Shown: positions 30,544 through 36,860 of the stretch, piece by piece
How positions within the stretch are numbered: the stretch's first letter is position 1
How the letters are laid out: the number at the start of each line of letters is the position of its first letter
Assembly (NCBI GenBank): GCA_021801525.1
Contig: JAJYXW010000164.1
Span: forward strand, 1 to 36,860
From: Actinomycetes bacterium
Lineage (GTDB): Bacteria; Actinomycetota; Acidimicrobiia; Acidimicrobiales; JAJYXR01
Reading direction: 5' to 3'
DNA length: 36,860 bases
Program-made: the position numbers and the translations under genes
The notes under the pieces: model-generated
What the model saw: the letters and a program-made list of their open reading frames with translations, nothing else
Told to the model about the DNA's origin: nothing
Database searches by the model: none

Positions 30544-30588
30544 TGACCTGTGAGACCTGTGCCACCTGTGTGACCTGCGTGACCTGTC
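30544..30588. repeat. 9-bp tandem array in the pilin leader region
   Basis: Five units of the form TGACCTGTG (30544, 30553, 30562, 30571, 30580) with small changes. Confidence 0.82.
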
Positions 30589-30889
30589 CAGCCTCGGGAC
30601 ACGGCGGCGGCGGCGCGCCCTGCGGGCACTTGGGAGGCGCCGAGGATCACGACCTGGCGGCGTCCCGACCTGCGGACCCGAGCCGGGCTCTGAGCCTTCA
30701 CCAATGTCCGGTCCTGGTGCCTGTCCAAGCTGCCGGTCTCCTTCCGGTTCCCCCTCTTCAGCAGAGCCCCTAGTATCCCCACGACAACTACCTCCACCAA
30801 TCTGGCCACGTCCTGGCAGTGCCCGGTCCATCGAGATGGCGCAAAGGCCGAGGGCTGGCGACTACTCACCGAGGCTGATTCCACTACGT

Positions 30890-30920
30890 ATTGTATTCGT
30901 ATTACTACGCTCTGTGTCAA
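30890..30920 (-). promoter_or_regulatory. Candidate promoter facing the pilin operon
   Basis: On the minus strand TTGACA (30920-30915) and TACAAT (30895-30890) lie in the most AT-rich part of the gap. Spacing is 19 bases, longer than ideal. If used, the pilin mRNA would have a leader near 500 bases. Confidence 0.4.
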
Positions 30921-31082
30921 CTAAGTTTGCGTGATGTTTCTGTTATGCAACTGCTAGGGGCTTGTCCTGCTGTTGTACACGCTGCATCGGCGAAAGTTTT
31001 CCGCTCTCCGCCCGAACGGAGGGCAGGGCTTGGCAATCTCTGCCACGTAGAGTGGCGGCCGTTGAGGGGTAGGGTTACCGGC

Positions 31083-31712
31083 ATGGGACTGGAGGCTGTC
31101 CTCTTCGACTTCGGCGGCGTCTTGATCGACAGCCCCTTCGACGCCTTCGCCGCCTACGAGCGACGCCACGGTCTTCGCCCTGGGTTTCTCCGCTCGCTCA
31201 ACGCCACGGACCCCGACGCCAACTCGTGGGCCCGCCTCGAGCGCGCGGAGATCGGCTTCGACGAGTTCTGCGAGGCCTTCGAGGCCGAAGCCGAGGCCGC
31301 AGGTGGTGTGCTCGACGCCCGCGAGCTCTTCGCGACGCTCGTCGGCAATCCCCGCCCATCAATGGTCGAAGCGCTCAGGCGCTGCCGGACCGCTTATCGC
31401 ACGGGGCTGCTCACCAACAACTTCCTCACCCCCCTCGGCGGAACACGCTTCGACGACATAGTCGATCTCTTCGACGTGGTGGTCGAGTCCGCCCGCGCGG
31501 GTATCCGGAAGCCCGACCCCGACTTCTACCGCCTCGCCTGCGACGAGCTCGGGATCGAGCCGAACCAGGCGGTCTTCCTCGACGACCTCGGCGTGAACCT
31601 GAAGCCGGCCCGCGAGCTCGGTATGCACACGATCAAGGTCGTGGACCCCGAGGCTGCGATAGCAGAGCTCGAGTCGCTGCTCGGGATCGCGCTCCGAGCA
31701 GACGCGCCCTGA
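31083..31712 (+). CDS. HAD-superfamily hydrolase
   Basis: A 209-residue haloacid-dehalogenase-type hydrolase of the subgroup related to the epoxide-hydrolase N-terminal domain and YihX phosphatase. Motif 1 is AVLFDFGGVLIDS (nucleophile D9, with Gly at +2 where many phosphatases have Asp), motif 2 is TGLLTNNF, motif 3 is GIRKPDPDFYRLA and motif 4 is AVFLDDLGVNLKPARELG. A helical cap lies between 1 and 2. ATG 31083 is used because the motif starts there; the open frame extends to 30891 without similarity. It is convergent with kgd, with 24 bases between the two stops. Substrate is unknown. Confidence 0.88.
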   Translation: MGLEAVLFDFGGVLIDSPFDAFAAYERRHGLRPGFLRSLNATDPDANSWARLERAEIGFDEFCEAFEAEAEAAGGVLDARELFATLVGNPRPSMVEALRRCRTAYRTGLLTNNFLTPLGGTRFDDIVDLFDVVVESARAGIRKPDPDFYRLACDELGIEPNQAVFLDDLGVNLKPARELGMHTIKVVDPEAAIAELESLLGIALRADAP

Positions 31713-31736
31713 GACAGCCGCGCCCTCCGCCAATCC

Positions 31737-34700
31737 TCAGGCGAAGGCGCGCCTCAGGAGGTCCTCGTGCTCGAGCTGGTGCATGGCCGCGCTCCCGGTA
31801 GCCGGGCTCGGAGACTCCGCCCGGCTCACGTGGCTCAGCTCGTGGCGCTCCCTGAGCAACTTATGGAGCCGCCCGTGGGCAAATCCCCACGCCCCCATGT
31901 TCTCGGGCTCCTCTTGCACCCAGACCACCTCGGTGGCAGCTCGGTACCGGTTCAGGGTCTCCTCTATCTGCTCTGCAGGCCACGGGTAGAGCTGCTCTAC
32001 CCGCACCACCGCGACCTGCAGCGGGTCGACGCCGGGGACAGGCAGGCCCGCGGCGCCTTCGGCCAGCCGAGATCTCCGTTCCGCGAGCTCGTAGGCCACC
32101 TTTCCTGAGCACATCAACACCCGCGAGACCCGCCCGGGATCGACGGCGCCGGGACCCGGCACGTTGCCGGAAGCGGGATCCGGCACGTTGCCGGAAGCGG
32201 GATCGTCGAGCACCTCGCGGAACGACCCGTGCGCCAGCTCGCTCAGCGCCGAGCGCGCCTGGCGAGCGCGCAGGAGCGACTTCGGGGTGAGCACCACCAG
32301 TGGCACCCGGTCGGGACGACGCACCTGGGAGCGCAGGAGGTGGAAGTACTGCGCCGCCGAAGTCGGCTGCGCCACTCGGATGTTGTCGCGGGCCGACAGC
32401 GTGAGGAAGCGCTCCAGCCGGGCCGAAGAGTGCTCCGGTCCCTGTCCCTCGTAGCCGTGAGGCAGCAGGAGGACGAGCCCGGAGCGCTGGCCCCACTTGT
32501 CCTCGGCCGCCACCAGGAAGTTGTCCACGATGACCTGCGCTCCGTTGGAGAAATCCCCGAACTGGGCTTCCCAGGCGACGAGCGCGTCCGGCGCCTCGAC
32601 GGAGTACCCGTACTCGAAGCCGAGGGCCGCGAGCTCCGAGAGGAGGGAGTCGTGGACGCCGAAGCAGCCGATCCTCTCTCCGGGTGCTCCGGGTGCTGCG
32701 AGTGCGTCGAGGTGCGCTAGCGGCACCCACTCGTCGCCCGTCGAGTAGTCAACCAGCACAGCGTGGCGCTGGCTGAAGGTTCCCCTGCGCGTGTCCTGTC
32801 CCGCCAGACGCACATCGGTGCCTTCGAGCACTAGGGAGCCGAGCGCGATCGCCTCGGCCATCGCCCAGTCTGCTTCGCCGCCTGCCGCCATGGATGCTCG
32901 GTGCTCGAACTGGCGCGCGAGCTTGGGGTGGAGCGTGAAGCCCTCGGGCACCGCCACCGCCGCCTGGGCAAGGCGGTCGACCAGGGCGCGCTCCACCCCG
33001 GTGTCCGGCGCCGGGAGCGCTGGCTCGCGTTCGGCCAATGGCGCCAGGGTGCTGGGGCGGGGAGCCGACGCCTGCCTGGTCTCGTCGAGGGCCATCTCCA
33101 AGCGCGCCTGGAAGTCCTCGAGGGCCTTCTCGGCCTCCTCCATTGTTATGTCCCCCCGGCGCACCAGCGCCTCCGTGTAGAGCTTGCGGACCGACCTGTG
33201 CACGTCGATGATCGAGTACATCTTCGGCTGGGTGTAGCTCGGGTCGTCGCCCTCGTTGTGGCCATGACGCCTGTAGCAGACCATGTCGATCACGACGTCC
33301 TTGTGAAATGCCTGCCGGAAGCCGAATGCGAGCCGCGCCGCCCTGAGGCAGGCCTCCGGATCGTCGCCGTTCACATGGAAGATCGGTGCCTGGATAGTCT
33401 TCGCGACGTCTGTCGGGTAGACCGACGAGCGGGCCGACTCGGGCGCTGTGGTGAAACCGAGCTGGTTGTTCACGACCAGGTGGACGGTCCCGCCCGTGCG
33501 GTACCCGGCCAGCTGGGACATCTCCAGCGTCTCCGCTACCACGCCCTGGCCGGCGAAGGCGGCATCGCCGTGGACGAGGACGGACAGCACGTTGAACGGC
33601 CGGCCCGACGAGTCGCGGTCCTGCCTGGCCCGCGTCATGCCTTCGACCACCGGGTCGACGGCTTCGAGGTGCGAAGGGTTGGAGGCGAGGGCGACCGTGA
33701 GCTCACGGCCCGAGCGCCCGACGAACTTCCCCGTCGCTCCCTTGTGGTACTTCACGTCACCGGACCCCTGGACCGAATCAGGGTCGATGTCCCCCTCGAA
33801 CTCCCGGAAGATCTCGCCGTAGGACTTGCCCACGATGTTGGCCAGCACGTTGAGGCGGCCGCGATGCGACATCCCCATCACGACCCCCGAGAAGCCGGCC
33901 GAGCAGGCTTCATCGAGCACGGCGTCGAGAACGACGATCGCCGATTCGCCCCCCTCGAGGCCGAAGCGCTTCTGGCCGACGTAACGGGTGTGGAGGAAGC
34001 GCTCGAAGGCCTCCGCCGCGTTCAGCCGGTCGAGCACATGACGCTGCTCGCCGGTGCCGAGCGTCGCAGGAACGCCTTCCACGTGCTCCTGGATCCAGCG
34101 CTTCTGCTCGGGGTGCTGGATGTGCATGTACTCGACCGTCAGCGTCCGGCAGTACGCATCACGCAGGATGTCGAGCGCCTCGCCCAGCGTCATCACTTCG
34201 CGGCCTGCCAGCCCGTCGACGAAGAACTCGCGGTCTAGGTCCCAAAGCGTCAGTCCGTAGGTGAGGGGATCGAGCTCGGGGTGCAAAGGCGGCGCCTCGG
34301 CGGCGAGCGGGTCGAGATCGGCGATCAGGTGCCCGCGTACGCGGTACATGTTCACGAGGTTCTGCACGTGCACCTGCTTCGCAAGGTGGTGGCGCACGTC
34401 GCCGGGGGGGTTCACGTCCGGTCGCCAGTGGACCGGCTCGTAGGGCACATCCATGGACGAGAACACGTCCTCGTAGAAGCCATGTCCTCCGGTCAGGCAT
34501 TCGGCGACGTAGGCGAGGAACAGGCCCGACTCCGCTCCCTGGATGATCCGGTGGTCGTAGGTAGAGGTCAGTACCACCGCCTTGCCGACACCGATGGAGG
34601 CGAGCGCCCTCGGGTCGGCCGCCTGCAGCTCGGCGGGGAACCCGATGGACCCCACGCCTACGATCACGCCCTGTCCGGGCATGAGCCGCGGGACCGACTG

Positions 34701-35477
34701 AACCGTCCCCAGGGTTCCCGGGTTGGTTAGCGTCGCGGTCGCACCGGTGAAGTCGTCGGGCGTCGCCTTGCCCGTATGAACCTTGCGTACCAGCTCCTCG
34801 TAGGCGACGAGGAAGGAGCGGAAGCCGAGCGAACCAGCGTCCTTCACCACCGGCACGAGGAGGCTCCGTGAGCCGTCGGAGCGCTCCACGTCGACCGCCA
34901 GTCCAAGTCCTATTGCCTCGTGGTGGACGACCCCGGGAGCGCCTTTGCCGTTGGCGTCCTCCACGTAGGAGGAGCTCACGGCCGGCACCCTTTGCAGGCC
35001 CTTCACCACTGCGTAGGCGATCAGATGAGTGAAGCTGACCTTCGTCCCGGACGTACGCGCCAGGTGGCCGTTCAACACGGAGCGGTTCACCTCGAGGAGC
35101 TTTGCCGGGACGCTGCGCACGCTCGTCGCAGTGGGTACGGACAGGGAGGCCTGCATGTTCGAGGCAAGCCGCGCCGGCGCGCCCCGGAGCAGCTCGGCCT
35201 GCTGCGCAGCTCGTGCCGGAGCCGGGGCAGTGGCCGGGGCCGGGGCCGGGGCAGTGGCCTGGGCCGGGGCCGGGGCAGTGGCCGGGGCAGTGACCGGGAC
35301 CGGGGCCGGGGCCGGGCCCGCGAAGAAATCGCGCCAGCTCTCGCTCACGGACATGGGGTCCATGCGGTACTGCTCCGCCATGTCGTCGACCAGCCAGGCG
35401 TTCGGACCGAACGCTCCCGCGTGAGAGCCGTCCCATCTAGTGTCTTTTCCTGCCTGCTCGGTGAGAGGATCGTCCAT
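31737..35477 (-). CDS. kgd: Multifunctional 2-oxoglutarate metabolism enzyme (Kgd/OdhA/SucA)
   Basis: A 1246-residue actinobacterial-type fusion. Residues 20-52 (GPNAWLVDDMAEQYRMDP) are the E1 N-terminal docking part. An Ala/Pro linker spans 54-90, then an acyltransferase (E2-like) domain to about 330 with the catalytic YDHRIIQGAESG (DHR 308-310). The thiamine-diphosphate E1 domains fill the rest (MGMSHRGRLNVLANI, VLVHGDAAFAGQG, VVNNQLGFTTAPE, CYRRHGHNEGDDPS), ending with LPHGYEGQGPEHSSARLERF and EEPENMGAWGF. The enzyme oxidatively or non-oxidatively decarboxylates 2-oxoglutarate, yielding succinyl-CoA with E2/E3 or succinate semialdehyde. ATG 35477 precedes the conserved start; the upstream frame to 35600 is unconserved. 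Two in-frame repeat arrays are present. Only 38 bases separate it from the divergent hydrolase. Confidence 0.95.
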   Translation of the reverse strand: MDDPLTEQAGKDTRWDGSHAGAFGPNAWLVDDMAEQYRMDPMSVSESWRDFFAGPAPAPVPVTAPATAPAPAQATAPAPAPATAPAPARAAQQAELLRGAPARLASNMQASLSVPTATSVRSVPAKLLEVNRSVLNGHLARTSGTKVSFTHLIAYAVVKGLQRVPAVSSSYVEDANGKGAPGVVHHEAIGLGLAVDVERSDGSRSLLVPVVKDAGSLGFRSFLVAYEELVRKVHTGKATPDDFTGATATLTNPGTLGTVQSVPRLMPGQGVIVGVGSIGFPAELQAADPRALASIGVGKAVVLTSTYDHRIIQGAESGLFLAYVAECLTGGHGFYEDVFSSMDVPYEPVHWRPDVNPPGDVRHHLAKQVHVQNLVNMYRVRGHLIADLDPLAAEAPPLHPELDPLTYGLTLWDLDREFFVDGLAGREVMTLGEALDILRDAYCRTLTVEYMHIQHPEQKRWIQEHVEGVPATLGTGEQRHVLDRLNAAEAFERFLHTRYVGQKRFGLEGGESAIVVLDAVLDEACSAGFSGVVMGMSHRGRLNVLANIVGKSYGEIFREFEGDIDPDSVQGSGDVKYHKGATGKFVGRSGRELTVALASNPSHLEAVDPVVEGMTRARQDRDSSGRPFNVLSVLVHGDAAFAGQGVVAETLEMSQLAGYRTGGTVHLVVNNQLGFTTAPESARSSVYPTDVAKTIQAPIFHVNGDDPEACLRAARLAFGFRQAFHKDVVIDMVCYRRHGHNEGDDPSYTQPKMYSIIDVHRSVRKLYTEALVRRGDITMEEAEKALEDFQARLEMALDETRQASAPRPSTLAPLAEREPALPAPDTGVERALVDRLAQAAVAVPEGFTLHPKLARQFEHRASMAAGGEADWAMAEAIALGSLVLEGTDVRLAGQDTRRGTFSQRHAVLVDYSTGDEWVPLAHLDALAAPGAPGERIGCFGVHDSLLSELAALGFEYGYSVEAPDALVAWEAQFGDFSNGAQVIVDNFLVAAEDKWGQRSGLVLLLPHGYEGQGPEHSSARLERFLTLSARDNIRVAQPTSAAQYFHLLRSQVRRPDRVPLVVLTPKSLLRARQARSALSELAHGSFREVLDDPASGNVPDPASGNVPGPGAVDPGRVSRVLMCSGKVAYELAERRSRLAEGAAGLPVPGVDPLQVAVVRVEQLYPWPAEQIEETLNRYRAATEVVWVQEEPENMGAWGFAHGRLHKLLRERHELSHVSRAESPSPATGSAAMHQLEHEDLLRRAFA
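32156..32203. repeat. 24-bp duplication near the kgd 3' end
   Basis: Two copies of a 24-base unit beginning CCGGCACGTTGCCGGAAGCG, in frame, encoding DPASGNVP twice in a loop of the C-terminal domain. Confidence 0.9.
35208..35328. repeat. Imperfect tandem array in the kgd linker
   Basis: Repeated GCCGGGGCAGTG and GGGGCC words encode the Ala/Pro/Thr linker between the docking segment and the acyltransferase domain. Such linkers exist in relatives; the repeat structure at DNA level is like the other arrays here. Confidence 0.75.
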
Positions 35478-35515
35478 TGGGTTGGAGCCTATCGGGAAGC
35501 CTGTAGGGTCGCGCC

Positions 35516-36337
35516 GTGCCAGGCAGCCGGATTCACGCCACACGAGAAACCCTGTTCTCGATCGAGCACCACGCCACAGCAGGCGGATCCGATCCCGCAC
35601 TGCTCGTCGTGCTCGTGCATGGATCCCTCGACCGCGCTACCAGCTTCACCAGAGTGCTTCGCCGGCTCGGCGACATGCACGTGATCGCCTACGACCGCAG
35701 GGGATACCACCGCTCGCGCTCGACAGTGGCCCCGGCAGGACCCCCGGCTGAGCTTTCCGGGCACGTCGACGACCTTCTGGGGATCGTCGACGGGAGACCA
35801 TCTGTGGTCGTCGGCCACTCCTACGGCGGGGACGTGGCCATCGGAGCGGCCATTCTCGATCCTGCAGCGGTAAGGGCCGTCGTGGCCTACGAACCACCCC
35901 TTCCCTGGTGCGAGTGGTGGCCACAGCGCTCCCGGGCTCCCCTCGACGGCGAGGACCCGACGACGTTCGCCGAAGGCTTCTTCAAGCGCATGGTAGGAGA
36001 AGCGGCCTGGGATCGTTTGACCGAGCGCGACCGCGACGAGCGGCGCGCGGATGGGCCGGCGCTCCTGGCCGAGCTTGCGGGTATCCGCCGGGGAGGCGTT
36101 CCTTTCGACCCTGCCTGGATTACCGTGCCCGCCGTGTTCGGCCGAGGAGGCAAGTCCGTGCCCCACCACAGGCGCGCGGCCGCCACACTTGCCGCCGGCG
36201 CTCCCTATGGAGAGCTCTTCGAGATACCCGGCGCAGGCCATGGCGCTCACCTGAGCCATCCCGAAGCCTTCGCCCAGATGGTGCGCCTTGCCCTCAGGCG
36301 TGCCGGCGAGCGCGCCACGAACCCGCTGCCACCATGA
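35516..36337 (+). CDS. Alpha/beta hydrolase
   Basis: A 273-residue alpha/beta hydrolase. LLVVLVHGSLDRATSFTRVL holds the oxyanion turn, VIAYDRRGYHRSR follows, the nucleophile elbow is VVVGHSYGGDVAIGAA, and the catalytic His is in PGAGHGAHLSHPEAFAQ. VVAYEPPLPW after the nucleophile strand is common in peroxidase/lactonase-like hydrolases. GTG 35516 gives a start 38 bases from the divergent kgd start. The gene ends before a repeat-containing gap and is convergent with the HNH gene. Substrate is unknown. Confidence 0.85.
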   Translation: MPGSRIHATRETLFSIEHHATAGGSDPALLVVLVHGSLDRATSFTRVLRRLGDMHVIAYDRRGYHRSRSTVAPAGPPAELSGHVDDLLGIVDGRPSVVVGHSYGGDVAIGAAILDPAAVRAVVAYEPPLPWCEWWPQRSRAPLDGEDPTTFAEGFFKRMVGEAAWDRLTERDRDERRADGPALLAELAGIRRGGVPFDPAWITVPAVFGRGGKSVPHHRRAAATLAAGAPYGELFEIPGAGHGAHLSHPEAFAQMVRLALRRAGERATNPLPP

Positions 36338-36341
36338 ACCG

Positions 36342-36371
36342 CCCGGGCAAGAACCGCCCGCGCAAGAACCG
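36342..36371. repeat. 15-bp duplication after the hydrolase gene
   Basis: CCCGGGCAAGAACCG followed by a copy with one change (36357-36371), between two convergent genes. Confidence 0.8.
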
Positions 36372-36473
36372 CGCTCGCGCGACGTTTCCCTGTTGCTGGC
36401 TTGCACCCGACCGGTCCAGCGCCCTCCGCCAGCCGGCTCGGTCGGGTGACAGGCCGCTTTCTCCACGCGGCCA

Positions 36474-36860
36474 TCAGGCGCTGCCCTGTGGTGGTGGGTC
36501 TGGGCGCGGTGGGTCTGGTCTGGGCTGGTCTGGGCTGGGCGGGTCGGGGCCGAAGATGCGGGTGGCCAAGTCGGGGCGAAGCGGCACGGGGCGACTCGGG
36601 AAAGACCGCCCTCCAGGGGATGTGAAGCTCAGCTCCGAGGCAGGATCCCCCGATATCACCCAGCCCTCCTCGTGGACGAAGCGGTGGTGACGGGAGCACA
36701 AGAACACCAAGTTCGAGGCCTCGGTCGGTCCGCCCGAAGCCCAGTGCCGGATGTGGTGGGCGTGTAGAAGGCGGGTGCGCTCGCATCCGGGGAACCTGCA
36801 GGTGGCGTCGCGCCGGCGGAGCTGCCGGCGAAGCCACCCCGGAGCGCTGCGGCGGGCCTT
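36474..36860 (-). CDS. HNH endonuclease domain protein (DUF222/13E12-like), N-terminus outside window
   Basis: The minus-strand frame is open from the right edge (36860) to TGA 36474, giving the last 128 residues of a longer protein. It contains an HNH domain: RRRDATCRFPGCERTR (zinc-type cysteine pair), LLHAHHIRHWASGGPTEASN (the HNH histidines) and LVFLCSRHHRFVHEEGW. This is the arrangement of the C-terminal HNH of actinobacterial DUF222/13E12-repeat proteins, often linked with mobile elements. The tail is a proline/aspartate/arginine repeat (DQPRPDPPRPDPPP) from a tandem array (about 36496-36551). Confidence 0.85.
   Translation of the reverse strand, partial: KARRSAPGWLRRQLRRRDATCRFPGCERTRLLHAHHIRHWASGGPTEASNLVFLCSRHHRFVHEEGWVISGDPASELSFTSPGGRSFPSRPVPLRPDLATRIFGPDPPSPDQPRPDPPRPDPPPQGSA
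36496..36551. repeat. Short repeat array in the HNH gene tail
   Basis: Repeated GGGTCTGG and GGTCTGGGCT words, in frame, encoding the Pro-Asp/Arg-rich C-terminus. Confidence 0.75.

Larger units (their letters stand above)
30385..31082. other. Long leader region upstream of the pilin operon and HAD gene
   Basis: About 700 bp separate the divergent PilV-like and HAD genes. It contains a 9-bp repeat array (30544-30588), an AT-rich stretch (about 30880-30960) with a TTGACA box, and no convincing gene. One minus-strand frame (30474-30920, 148 codons) has glycine triplets of the form GHT, GGT, GLT, GQT where the array is read, like collagen, but the rest of the frame is unlike any protein. Confidence 0.5.

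Noticed and set aside
32901..34238. Plus-strand frame of 445 codons inside kgd
   Set aside because: It lies wholly within conserved kgd sequence and shows no domain of its own.

Overview
The window is high-GC DNA with GTG/TTG starts, leaderless-type promoters and an actinobacterial gene set: a SepX/GlpR-like divisome protein, an OdhA/Kgd-type 2-oxoglutarate enzyme with a fused acyltransferase domain, and cysH/cysDN without cysC. An actinomycete, possibly of the class Acidimicrobiia, fits best. The class-level guess is inference.

Region 1 (1-8117) looks accessory. It holds a LysR regulator cut by the window edge, a second LysR gene divergent from a SnoaL-like protein and an alpha/beta hydrolase, a Phd/YefM antitoxin without a toxin that is translationally coupled to an MFS exporter, and a two-gene module of unknown function (DUF5131/Gp37-Gp68 three-Cys protein plus its partner TcmP). 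Clusters of short repeats lie on both sides of that module. The region ends at a tRNA-Ala(CGC) gene, a common integration site, after an origin-like stretch (GGTCGATAA repeats and a DnaA-box-like word). No integrase is visible.

Region 2 (8118-27040) looks like chromosomal core. In order it carries tRNA-Ala, a translin-family gene, a sepX-like gene and an ABC ATPase; a sulfate-assimilation locus (cysH divergent from cysD-cysN-sirC); a MarR regulator and a succinate-semialdehyde-type aldehyde dehydrogenase; a GNAT enzyme; an acyl-CoA carboxylase beta subunit; a PH/SHOCT membrane protein; a membrane-anchored MurF-like ligase next to Ddl; an alpha/beta hydrolase; a short UvrD-type helicase; exonuclease III; and FabZ.

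Region 3 (27040-36860) carries three prepilin-like genes in one operon (PilV-like with a fibronectin type III domain, PilW-like, PilX/GspK-like), a HAD hydrolase, kgd, another hydrolase, and the end of an HNH nuclease. Kgd and the aldehyde dehydrogenase could together carry 2-oxoglutarate to succinate through succinate semialdehyde.

The most striking non-gene signal is about twenty short tandem arrays (units of 8-30 bp, mostly multiples of three) scattered through positions 9.8-36.6 kb, both between genes and in frame inside conserved proteins. I saw none in the left 8 kb. A second notable point is that the CysH protein lacks the fourth cysteine of the APS-reductase iron-sulfur site.
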